Assembly: GCF_003335045.1 (NCBI RefSeq)
Contig: NZ_QOZG01000005.1
Coordinates: 124,001 to 188,000, forward strand
Direction of reading: 5' to 3'
Source: Paramesorhizobium salinisoli
GTDB taxonomy: Bacteria > Pseudomonadota > Alphaproteobacteria > Rhizobiales > Rhizobiaceae
Length of the DNA: 64,000 bases
The translations under genes and the position numbers were made by a program. Numbering within the stretch: position 1 is the stretch's first letter; every line of letters begins with the position of its first letter. Below the pieces are notes generated by a model. The model saw only the letters and a list, made by a program, of their open reading frames with translations. It did not search any database and was not told the DNA's origin. Of this stretch, positions 8,374 through 15,554 are shown one piece after another.

Positions 8374-9366
8374 ATGCCACCGACCGCAACCGCAGTCGAG
8401 ATCGGGTTGAGCGCGGCCATCGTCGCAGTGGCGGAAAACGATCCGCTCATTCTCTGCACGCCCGAGACGAGCGGCTCAGCCCTCGACGGACTGCCCTTCG
8501 GGCCATTCGACCCCCTCACCCATCGTACGCTCGAAACCGGCCTGCGCGCCTGGGTGAGCGAACAGGCGCGGTTGAAGCTTGGCTATGTCGAACAGCTCTA
8601 CACTTTCGGTGACCGGGGCCGCTACAAGACCTCGCCGGAGGATGGCGCGCATGTCGTCTCGGTCGGCTATCTCGCGCTGACCCGCGCCGCGATGGCTGAG
8701 GACGGGAACCCCACCGCAGCACAATCCGGGCGCTGGCGCGAATGGTACGGTTTCCTGCCATGGGAGGACTGGCGCGGCGGCAAGCCGGCCCTGATCGACG
8801 AGATCATCCTGCCCGCCCTGTCGCGCTGGGCGGCAGAAAAAGGAAAACCGGCACAGGCCGAGCCGCGGGCGCAGCGCCTTCTCCCGCGCCTGACGCGGCT
8901 GCGGCTGGCATTCGGCCTCGATGGCGTTCCCTGGGATGAGGAACGGGTGCTCGAACGCTATGAGCTTCTGTACGAGGCGGGGCTGGTCGAGGAGGCTTCC
9001 AATGACGGCAATGCGCCCTGTCCTCCGCTTTCTGCATCGCTCGGGCGGGCGATGGCTTTCGATCACCGGCGCATTCTGGCGACGGCGATCGCGCGGCTGC
9101 GCGGCAAGCTCAAATACCGCCCGGTGATCTTCGAGCTGATGCCGCCAAGCTTCACGCTGACCGCGCTTCAGGAAACGGTCGAGGCGATTTCCGGCCGCCA
9201 TCTGCACAAGCAGAATTTCCGCCGCCTGGTCGAGAGCGCCGATTTGGTGGAGCAGACCGGCGCGACCCTGACGCAAACCCGTGGCCGCCCTGCCGCGCTC
9301 TATCGGTTTCGGCACGAAGTGCTGGAGGAACGCCCCGCGCCGGGGCTGCGGCTGGGGGTTCGGTAG
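8374..9366 (+). CDS. nadQ: NadQ/NrtR-type Nudix-related transcriptional regulator of NAD synthesis
   Basis: A protein of 330 residues. The N-terminal half is Nudix-like in fold (GLRAWVSEQARLKLGYVEQLYTFGDRGR near 50-78) but has no catalytic Nudix box. The C-terminal part (about 235-315) is a winged helix: RPVIFELMPPSFTLTALQETVEAISG, then HKQNFRRLVESADLVEQTG and RGRPAALYRF. This is the NrtR-like arrangement in which the Nudix domain senses an NAD-related metabolite. The alphaproteobacterial subgroup is known as NadQ, a predicted repressor of nadABC, and nadABC lies 13 kb away in this window with a palindrome at its promoter. The assignment is by architecture and context. Confidence 0.78.
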   Translation: MPPTATAVEIGLSAAIVAVAENDPLILCTPETSGSALDGLPFGPFDPLTHRTLETGLRAWVSEQARLKLGYVEQLYTFGDRGRYKTSPEDGAHVVSVGYLALTRAAMAEDGNPTAAQSGRWREWYGFLPWEDWRGGKPALIDEIILPALSRWAAEKGKPAQAEPRAQRLLPRLTRLRLAFGLDGVPWDEERVLERYELLYEAGLVEEASNDGNAPCPPLSASLGRAMAFDHRRILATAIARLRGKLKYRPVIFELMPPSFTLTALQETVEAISGRHLHKQNFRRLVESADLVEQTGATLTQTRGRPAALYRFRHEVLEERPAPGLRLGVR

Positions 9367-9390
9367 TTTTTACCGGATGCGCGCTTCCTC

Positions 9391-9438
9391 TCACCCCCCT
9401 TGGCCTGCCGGCCATCTCCCCCACAAGGAGGGGGATTA
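9391..9438. repeat. single arm of a Bru-RS-like element
   Basis: CACCCCCCTTGGCCTGCCGG followed by the CATCTCCCCCAC...GGGGGATTA pattern matches one arm of the element at 8172-8334 with substitutions. No matching opposite arm was found before the next gene at 9503. Confidence 0.65.
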
Positions 9439-9502
9439 CGCCTTCATGACGGTCCGGCATCAATCGTCGCCGTTGATGGGTGAACGACGGTCAATCGCCT
9501 CG

Positions 9503-10885
9503 CTACTGATCCACCGGCTTCAGTTCGCCCAACACCGTCGGAATAAGCTCCGACACGGTCGGATGAATGTGCACGGCGCGTTGCAGTGTCGTATAGGGCG
9601 CTCTGGCGTACATGATGTCGAGGATGCAGTGGATGGCTTCGTCGCCGCTGATCCCGAGAATGGATGCGCCGAGAATCTCCCGCGTATCGGCATCGACGAT
9701 GATCTTCATGAAGCCCTGCGTTTCACCGCGTTCGACCGCCCTGGACACGCGGCTCATGGGGCGCGTGCCGATCAGCAGCCGCTTTCCAGTTTTGCGCGCC
9801 TCGGCCTCGCTGAGACCGACGCGGCCGAGCGGCGGATCGATATAGAGGGCATAGGCCGGCAACCGGTCGCTGACGCGGCGGGGATCGTCGTCGAGCAGAT
9901 TGGCCGCGACGATCTCGAAATCATTATAGGATGTGTGGGTGAAGGCGCCCTTGCCGTTGCAGTCGCCGAGCGCCCATATCCCGGGAACATTGGTCCTCAA
10001 CTGGTCATCGACCGTGATATAGCCGCGCTTGTCCGTTTCGACGCCAGCTTGGTCGAGGCCAAGATCGTTAGTGTTCGGCTGCCGTCCGACCGCCAGCAGG
10101 ACATGCGAGGCCAATAACTCCCGGTCACCCGACCGGCAATCGATGCCGACAGCGATATCCGTCCCCTGCGGGGAAAAGCTGATGCATTCGGCATTGAGGC
10201 GGACATGGATGCCCTCCGCTTCGAGGATGTCCCTGACGGCGGCCGAGACATCCTCATCCTCGCGGGCGATCAGATGCGGCTTTCTCTCCAGCACCGTTAC
10301 GTCGCTGCCGAAACGCCGGTACATCTGCGCGAATTCCAGGGCGACATAGCTGCCGCCGACGATGACGAGATGGCGCGGCAGGGTTTCGAGATCGAGAATG
10401 GAGGTGTTGGTGAGGTAATCGATCTCGCCGACACCGGGCATGTCGGGCACCAGCGCCCGGCCGCCCACATTGATGAAAATTCGGTCTGCCGACAGCAGGT
10501 CGTCGCCGACTCTGACCTCATGCGGGGATTCGAAGCGCGCTTGGCCGCGAAAGATCGTGCAGCGCTCCATACCCTCCAGCCACGACTCCAGATTGCTGCG
10601 CGATTTGCCTGAGACGGCGTCCTTGCGGGCCTTGACCGCCTTTATGTCGACTGCGACATCGCCCGCAATCGTCACGCCATAGCTCGCGGCCCGACGCGCG
10701 AGATGCGCGGCATAGGCGCTGGCGACCAGCGTCTTGGTGGGCGTGCAGCCGGTATTGACGCAGGTGCCACCGATCAGCTTACGTTCAACCAGCGCGACTG
10801 TCATGCCGGCCGCAGTGAGGCGGCCGGCCAGCGGCGGACCGGCCTGTCCCGCGCCGATGATGATCGCATCGAACTGCTTTGTCAT
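9503..10885 (-). CDS. FAD-dependent pyridine nucleotide-disulfide oxidoreductase (mercuric reductase-like)
   Basis: A flavoprotein of 460 residues. The FAD Rossmann motif IIIGAGQAGPPLA is at 8-20 and the redox-active disulfide GGTCVNTGCTPTK at 39-51 (Cys42, Cys47). The NAD(P)H motif VIVGGSYVALEFAQMYRRFG is near 175, FAD motif GIWALGDCNGKGAFTH near 300, and the C-terminal dimer interface HIHPTVSELIPT near 443 has His-Pro as general base. No N-terminal HMA domain or C-terminal Cys pair for mercury is present, so mercury reduction is unlikely; the physiological disulfide is unknown. The start overlaps the DUF4126 stop by one base. Confidence 0.9.
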   Translation of the reverse strand: MTKQFDAIIIGAGQAGPPLAGRLTAAGMTVALVERKLIGGTCVNTGCTPTKTLVASAYAAHLARRAASYGVTIAGDVAVDIKAVKARKDAVSGKSRSNLESWLEGMERCTIFRGQARFESPHEVRVGDDLLSADRIFINVGGRALVPDMPGVGEIDYLTNTSILDLETLPRHLVIVGGSYVALEFAQMYRRFGSDVTVLERKPHLIAREDEDVSAAVRDILEAEGIHVRLNAECISFSPQGTDIAVGIDCRSGDRELLASHVLLAVGRQPNTNDLGLDQAGVETDKRGYITVDDQLRTNVPGIWALGDCNGKGAFTHTSYNDFEIVAANLLDDDPRRVSDRLPAYALYIDPPLGRVGLSEAEARKTGKRLLIGTRPMSRVSRAVERGETQGFMKIIVDADTREILGASILGISGDEAIHCILDIMYARAPYTTLQRAVHIHPTVSELIPTVLGELKPVDQ

Positions 10886-11346
10886 CAGACCGCCCTCACG
10901 ATCAGGATCGCGGCAATAATGGCGATGGCGTCCTCTATCAGCGCCGCCGGCCGATCCTTGCCGAAGGCGGCGGCGAGCCTCATGCGGAAGAGATATCCGC
11001 CAAGCGTTCCGAGCACGGCACCGACCGCGCCGGCAATGAGGCCGCCGATCCACACGCCGGCGGGAATGCCGAGAGCGGCGCCGCACAACGCACCGCTGAC
11101 GATGCGGGCGCCGAATGGCCCCGGCATCTTGCGGCTTGGGGTGGAGGGCAACTGATCGGCGATCATCTCGCCGATCGCCGCCAGGCTCAGAATATAGGGC
11201 GTCCAGGCGTAGCCCAGAAAGGCGAGCCATGTACCCTCAAGATTGAGATAGCCGAGATGGGCGGCCCAGCTTACCGCCGCCGGCGCGGTCATGGCCCGCA
11301 GGCCTGCGACGATGCCGATCAAGAGCGCGAGAAGATAAATCGCCAT
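10885..11346 (-). CDS. DUF4126 family membrane protein
   Basis: A protein of 153 residues, nearly all hydrophobic, with four to five membrane segments: residues 2-18, about 50-62, 80-98, 100-118 and 136-152. The blocks GLRAMTAPAAVSWAA and ADQLPSTPSR are typical of the DUF4126 family, and the glycine-rich GALCGAALGIPAGVWIGGLIAGAVGAVLG recalls glycine zipper helices. Function is unknown. Its stop codon shares a base with the start of the disulfide oxidoreductase, so the pair is translationally coupled and may act together. Confidence 0.78.
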   Translation of the reverse strand: MAIYLLALLIGIVAGLRAMTAPAAVSWAAHLGYLNLEGTWLAFLGYAWTPYILSLAAIGEMIADQLPSTPSRKMPGPFGARIVSGALCGAALGIPAGVWIGGLIAGAVGAVLGTLGGYLFRMRLAAAFGKDRPAALIEDAIAIIAAILIVRAV

Positions 11347-11430
11347 TGCCTGTCCCCCAAAATGAGTACAGCCGGACGTTCGGCGTGCGCCACCTTAGCT
11401 CAAAACGACGCAAATGGAATATGGTCGGAA

Positions 11431-12066
11431 TCAGCTTTTGTGAAAGGCGAGATGGACACCCAGGCCGACGATCATCGCACCGCCCGCCCGCTGCATGAGG
11501 CGCTGCGCGCCGCTCGAGCGCCGCAAGCGGTTGATCACTGCCCCTGCCAGCACCACGGAGACGACATCGGTGAAGGAGAACATCAGGTTGACGATGGTTC
11601 CCAGGAAGACGAACTGGAACCAGACGGGCAAGGTCGCCGACGGATCGATAAACTGCGGCAGGAAGGCCATGAAGAAGATCGCCGTCTTGGGATTGAGAAC
11701 CTCAACCGTGACGCTCTCCAGAAAAGCCCGGCGACCGGATTTAGGCAAAATGCCCGGAACGGCCGCCTCCTCCCCTTGCGCCCTGGCGCGGAACAGCGAA
11801 ATCCCCAGCCAGACCAGATAGGCCGCGCCTGCGAATTTGACCACGAGGTAGAGCACGGGAACGGCGTGAAAGAGCACCGAAAGCCCGGCGGCGGCAGCGA
11901 TCACATGGACATAGCCGCCGAGATGGATGCCCAGCGCCGCCATCAGGCCGGACCAGCGGCCTCGCGCCATGGCCTGCGCCGCGGCATAGAGCATCGCCGG
12001 GCCGGGAATGAAGGCGAAGAGCGCCGTGGTGGCGAGAAAGGCGATAAACAACTCGTGTGACGGCAT
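11431..12066 (-). CDS. LysE/RhtB family amino acid exporter
   Basis: An integral membrane protein of 211 residues with about six segments. Family motifs are visible: PGPAMLYAAAQAMARGRWSG at 22-41 (the LysE/RhtB P-G-P block), AGAAYLVWLGISLFRAR near 80, and NPKTAIFFMAFLPQFI near 127. These belong to the RhtB branch, which exports homoserine, threonine or other neutral amino acids; the substrate is not fixed by sequence. It lies on the same strand as the LysR gene upstream of it (92-bp gap), which may control either or both directions. Confidence 0.88.
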   Translation of the reverse strand: MPSHELFIAFLATTALFAFIPGPAMLYAAAQAMARGRWSGLMAALGIHLGGYVHVIAAAAGLSVLFHAVPVLYLVVKFAGAAYLVWLGISLFRARAQGEEAAVPGILPKSGRRAFLESVTVEVLNPKTAIFFMAFLPQFIDPSATLPVWFQFVFLGTIVNLMFSFTDVVSVVLAGAVINRLRRSSGAQRLMQRAGGAMIVGLGVHLAFHKS

Positions 12067-12137
12067 TCAATTCGTTCCCGCGTTCCGGATGGAAACGACT
12101 ATAGACGATGCGTTCGCCATGTATGGAGGAAAGTTTA

Positions 12138-12176
12138 GTCCGTCGCTACCGTCCGTCGCTACCGTCCGTCGATCCC
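12138..12176. repeat. 13-bp tandem repeat at the end of the LysR gene
   Basis: The unit GTCCGTCGCTACC occurs twice exactly and a third time with changes (GTCCGTCGATCCC). The LysR stop codon lies inside the second unit when read on the minus strand, so changes in the number of downstream units would leave the protein unchanged. A candidate variable-number locus. Confidence 0.75.
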
Positions 12177-13073
12177 GGACCTCGCGAAGAGATCGGCAGC
12201 CCAATCGACGAATGCCCGGACCTTGCTGCTCAAATGCCGGTTCGGCGGAAAGACGACGAAGATCGGCATCGACTCCCTCTTCCAGTCGGTGAGGATCGGC
12301 TGCAGCGTGCCTTCGGCGAACGGCTTCCGGGTCATCAGCTGCGGCGCCTGGATGATCCCCATTCCGGCCTCCGCGGCGGCGACGTAGGTGATCGCCTCAT
12401 TTGCGGCAACGATGTAGCGCCCGAAAACCTCCAGTCGCTCCTCGCCCTCGCGCTGGAATTCGAGCGGCAATTGCTGGCCTGTCTGGGCACGGAAATAGCC
12501 GACCACGTAATGATCCGGCTCCAGTTCTCGCGGGTGCTGAGGCTCGCCGAACTTCTTGAGATAGGAGGGCGCTGCGCAAGTGACGAAATGCAGCTGCGCG
12601 ATGCGCCGCGCAATCAGCGATTGGTCGGTGATCTCGCCGATGCGGATCGCGCAATCGACATTTTCCGCCAGGATGTCGACAGGCCGGTCGGAGACCCCCA
12701 GGTCAAGGCGGATGCCGGGATGCCGGGCCTTGAAATCCCACAGGTTCGGGATAAGAACCAAATTTGCCAGCGCGCCCGACATTTCCACCCGCACCCGCCC
12801 CTGCGGCAAGCCTTGCGCGTCGGCCAGGCCGGAATCGAGTTCTTCCAGATCAGCGATGAGCCTCAGCGCGCGGTCGTAATAGAGCGCGCCGTCATGGGTC
12901 ACCAGCACGCGGCGGGTCGTCCTGTTCAAAAGCTTGGTGCGCAGATGCCCCTCCAGGCTCTGGATCAGCTTGGTGACGGTCGCCTTGGGCATACCCAACG
13001 ATTCGGACGCGCGAGAGAAATTGCCTGCTTCCACCACCCGGATAAAGGCGCGCATGGCGGCTAATTGGTCCAT
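12159..13073 (-). CDS. LysR family transcriptional regulator
   Basis: The protein has 304 residues. The N-terminal winged helix-turn-helix spans residues 1-60, with AFIRVVEAGNFSRASESLGMPKATVTKLIQSLE and then LLNRTTRRVLVTHDG. The effector-binding substrate domain spans about 90-295. The subgroup motif NRTTRR and the GRVRVEMSGALANLVLIPNL linker fit the large group of LysR proteins that often control divergent transporters. Here the divergent neighbour is the alpha/beta-hydrolase-like gene followed by an RND efflux pair, so regulation of that set is likely but inferred. The effector is unknown. Confidence 0.9.
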   Translation of the reverse strand: MDQLAAMRAFIRVVEAGNFSRASESLGMPKATVTKLIQSLEGHLRTKLLNRTTRRVLVTHDGALYYDRALRLIADLEELDSGLADAQGLPQGRVRVEMSGALANLVLIPNLWDFKARHPGIRLDLGVSDRPVDILAENVDCAIRIGEITDQSLIARRIAQLHFVTCAAPSYLKKFGEPQHPRELEPDHYVVGYFRAQTGQQLPLEFQREGEERLEVFGRYIVAANEAITYVAAAEAGMGIIQAPQLMTRKPFAEGTLQPILTDWKRESMPIFVVFPPNRHLSSKVRAFVDWAADLFARSGIDGR

Positions 13074-13248
13074 CCCTCAATCCCCATGACTTCTTGATTC
13101 CAGCCAAGATTTTTATCCGAAAACCGGTGCCCCACCTTTCGGAAATCCCGCTCATTGTTCACGCACAGAAACAGTGTTGTGGCGTAGTTGGGATTTTTTC
13201 GAGCGCAAAACAATACCATGTTAGGGCTTCATTGTGCTTTGCAGCAAT

Positions 13249-13274
13249 CCTCCTGACAAAATGGTGTCAGGAGG
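13249..13274. promoter_or_regulatory. 10-bp perfect inverted repeat with an SD-like arm in the LysR/hydrolase gap
   Basis: CCTCCTGACA and TGTCAGGAGG are perfect inverted repeats separated by AAATGG, centred about 47 bp upstream of the hydrolase-like start. It could be an operator for a dimeric regulator such as the adjacent LysR protein, or an RNA hairpin. The right arm contains AGGAGG, but the first start after it opens only a two-codon frame (GTG CGA TAG). Confidence 0.55.
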
Positions 13275-13308
13275 ACTGTGCGATAGGACATTCAACAACT
13301 AGTCTTTG

Positions 13309-14142
13309 ATGAAGATTCAGAGACGGAGTTTGGAAATCATGGGTGCGGTCTGGGCAGAGGAGATATTGGAGAGCGATGCCGGCCCGATAAGGGTGCGTGT
13401 CTATCGCGGGAAGGTGGCTGCGAAGGCGCCGCCTCTGGTGCTGCATCTTCATGGCGGCGCCTTTCTTGGCGGCTCGGCGAAATGCGGACATCTGGTGTCG
13501 ACGCTGCTTGCTGACGCCGGGGCAGTGGTGGTGGCGCCGGATTATTGCAAGGCGGTCAAAGACCCTTTCCCGGCGGCGCTGAAGTTCACCTATGGGCTGC
13601 TCGGGACCATGTGCAAGGGTCGCGGCCAGCTCGCGAGCAAGAAATCGGCGCTCTTCGTCGCCGGTGAGGAAGCGGGCGGCAATCTCGCCGCCGGGCTGGC
13701 CTTGAAGGCGCGCGACGTGGCCCTGGGCGGTTTGCAGGGGCAGATCCTGCTTTCTCCCATGCTCGATCCGAGCGTGGCGACGGGTTCGTTCCGCAAGACG
13801 CAAGCAGGTGAGATGAACTGCAAGTGGGCCGATGGCTGGAAGCATTATCTCGGCTTCGGGGCCTGCCATCCTTATGCCACGCCCGGCTATTCGCTACGCC
13901 TTGCCGGCGTTGCACCCGCGCTGGTGGTTACCGCCGAGGACGACCCGATGCGCGACGAAAGCATGAATTACGCGCGGCGTCTGAGAGAGGCGGGCGTCAG
14001 CGTTCACGAGCATGTACTGGCCGGGAAGACCGGTTGGCCGAATGCCTACTGCGATGACACAGGCGTCCGGCCGGAGTGGGGGGAGACCGTTCGCGGCTTT
14101 TTCACCGAATTTTTCCGGGAAACGGGAGCCCTGGCCCACTGA
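13309..14142 (+). CDS. alpha/beta-hydrolase fold protein (HSL/esterase-like) lacking catalytic Ser and His
   Basis: About 277 residues in the hormone-sensitive lipase group. The oxyanion-hole motif HGGAFLGG is present at 48-55. The nucleophile elbow, normally GDSAGG, reads GEEAGG at 119-124, so the Ser position is Glu121. The acid block AEDDPMRDE near 205 is kept, but the segment that normally carries the catalytic His (GxxHGF) reads GKTGWPNAY. Two of three triad residues are therefore lost and ordinary esterase activity is unlikely. The start is ATG 13309 or the ATG at 13339, which has GGAG 11 bases upstream. It is 60 bp upstream of the RND adaptor gene and probably co-transcribed. Confidence 0.82.
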   Translation: MKIQRRSLEIMGAVWAEEILESDAGPIRVRVYRGKVAAKAPPLVLHLHGGAFLGGSAKCGHLVSTLLADAGAVVVAPDYCKAVKDPFPAALKFTYGLLGTMCKGRGQLASKKSALFVAGEEAGGNLAAGLALKARDVALGGLQGQILLSPMLDPSVATGSFRKTQAGEMNCKWADGWKHYLGFGACHPYATPGYSLRLAGVAPALVVTAEDDPMRDESMNYARRLREAGVSVHEHVLAGKTGWPNAYCDDTGVRPEWGETVRGFFTEFFRETGALAH

Positions 14143-14202
14143 GCAAGATTTACATCAGGATTTTCACACTACATCGGCGTTAAACGCCACACGGAGACAG
14201 AT

Positions 14203-15417
14203 ATGAAGATGTTTGCCCCTCGCCGGCTCCTCTGGAGCGCCGGTCTGATCCTTGCTGCGTCGGTTTCCGGCACGGCGCTCTATACCAACCTGCCGGGCGG
14301 CGCCCAGGCGGAGACAAGTGCCGCCGCGCCTGCAGCGGCGCCTGCGATACCGGTTTCGGTCGCCACTGTCGAAGCGCGCGACGTCACCATCTGGCAGGAA
14401 TTTTCCGGCCGTCTCGAAGCGGTCGACCGCGTCGAGGTCCGCTCGCGCGTCGCCGGAGCCATCCAGTCGGTTCATTTCCGCGAAGGCTCCCTCGTCAAGA
14501 AGGGCGATCTCCTCGTGACCATCGACCCCGCCCCGTTCGAGGCGGCGGTGGCACGCGCCGAGGCCCAGGTCGAGGCAGCCCAGGCGCGGATGGATCTGAC
14601 GAAGCTGGAACTGGAGCGCGGGCGCAGGCTCGTTTCCTCCCGCACCGTTTCGCAAAGCGACCTCGACCAGCGCCTCAGCGCATCGCATGAGGCGGCGGCG
14701 ACCTTGCGTTCGGCGGAAGCCGCGCTGCAGTCGGCCCGCCTCGACCTTGGCTATACCGAGGTGCGGGCTCCCATAGCGGGCCGCGCCGGCAGGTTCGAGA
14801 TCACTGCCGGCAATCTGGTGGCGGCTGGGTCCGGTTCGCCTGTCCTGACGAAGCTCGTCTCCGTCGATCCGATCTATGCGAGCTTCGATGTCGACGAACA
14901 GCTCGTGGCGCGTGCCCTGACGCAGCTTCCCGTGGGGAAGAATGGCGCACCGGCCGTCGAGCAGATTCCCGTAGAGATCAGCACGGCAAACGATGCCGAC
15001 GCGCCGATCAGCGGCCATCTGCAGCTCATCAACAATGAGGTCGATACGGCAAGCGGCACAGTGCGCGTGCGGGCCGTCTTCGACAATCCGGATGGCCGGC
15101 TGATTCCAGGCCAGTTCGTCCGCGTGCGGATGGGCGAGCCGAAGGCCGAACGGCAGTTGATGATCAGCGAGCGGGCGATCGGGACCGACCAGGACAAGAA
15201 ATTCGTGCTGGTCGTGGATGCCGAGAACAAGCTCGTCTATCGCCAGGTGACGCTGGGTGCGGCGTCGGAAGGCCTGCGTGTCGTCGAAAGCGGCCTCAAT
15301 CCCGGGGAGCGCATCGTCGTCAATGGATTGCAACGGGTTCGCGCCGGTGCGGTGGTCGAGCCACAGACGGTTGCGATGGTCCCGGACGAACAGCCGCTGG
15401 CCACCGCCCAACGCTGA
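14203..15417 (+). CDS. RND efflux periplasmic adaptor subunit (AcrA/MexE-like)
   Basis: A membrane fusion protein of 404 residues. It has an N-terminal membrane or signal segment (11-27), a biotinyl-lipoyl-like half (SRVAGAIQSVHFREGSLVKKGDLLVTID near 81-108), a coiled-coil hairpin (about 110-175, rich in Ala, Glu and Arg), the second lipoyl half (LGYTEVRAPIAGRAGRF near 182), then beta-barrel and membrane-proximal domains to PGQFVRVRM near 303 and the C-terminus. The adaptor links an inner-membrane RND pump to an outer-membrane TolC-type channel. No outer-membrane factor is encoded nearby, so a shared TolC homologue is probably used. Confidence 0.93.
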   Translation: MKMFAPRRLLWSAGLILAASVSGTALYTNLPGGAQAETSAAAPAAAPAIPVSVATVEARDVTIWQEFSGRLEAVDRVEVRSRVAGAIQSVHFREGSLVKKGDLLVTIDPAPFEAAVARAEAQVEAAQARMDLTKLELERGRRLVSSRTVSQSDLDQRLSASHEAAATLRSAEAALQSARLDLGYTEVRAPIAGRAGRFEITAGNLVAAGSGSPVLTKLVSVDPIYASFDVDEQLVARALTQLPVGKNGAPAVEQIPVEISTANDADAPISGHLQLINNEVDTASGTVRVRAVFDNPDGRLIPGQFVRVRMGEPKAERQLMISERAIGTDQDKKFVLVVDAENKLVYRQVTLGAASEGLRVVESGLNPGERIVVNGLQRVRAGAVVEPQTVAMVPDEQPLATAQR

Positions 15418-15554
15418 TACTCCGGACGAAACGGCGGCAACCGCCGTTTCGTCCAAGGCAACTTGGATTCCGAATGACGCTGCCGCGACGGAAGAAGCCC
15501 TTCCGTCGCAAGCCCGTTCTCTAACTCAAAATCACACTCCCAGAGGGACGTGAC

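Noticed and set aside
9503-11230. A longer 575-residue form of the disulfide oxidoreductase
   Set aside because: The extra 115 residues are the antisense-like shadow of the DUF4126 gene; the FAD motif begins just after the ATG at 10885 and the genes overlap there by one base.
10879-12060. A 393-codon plus-strand frame across the DUF4126 and LysE genes
   Set aside because: Both minus-strand genes are clear membrane proteins; the plus frame is Arg/Gly/Asp-rich with no ribosome binding site or motif.
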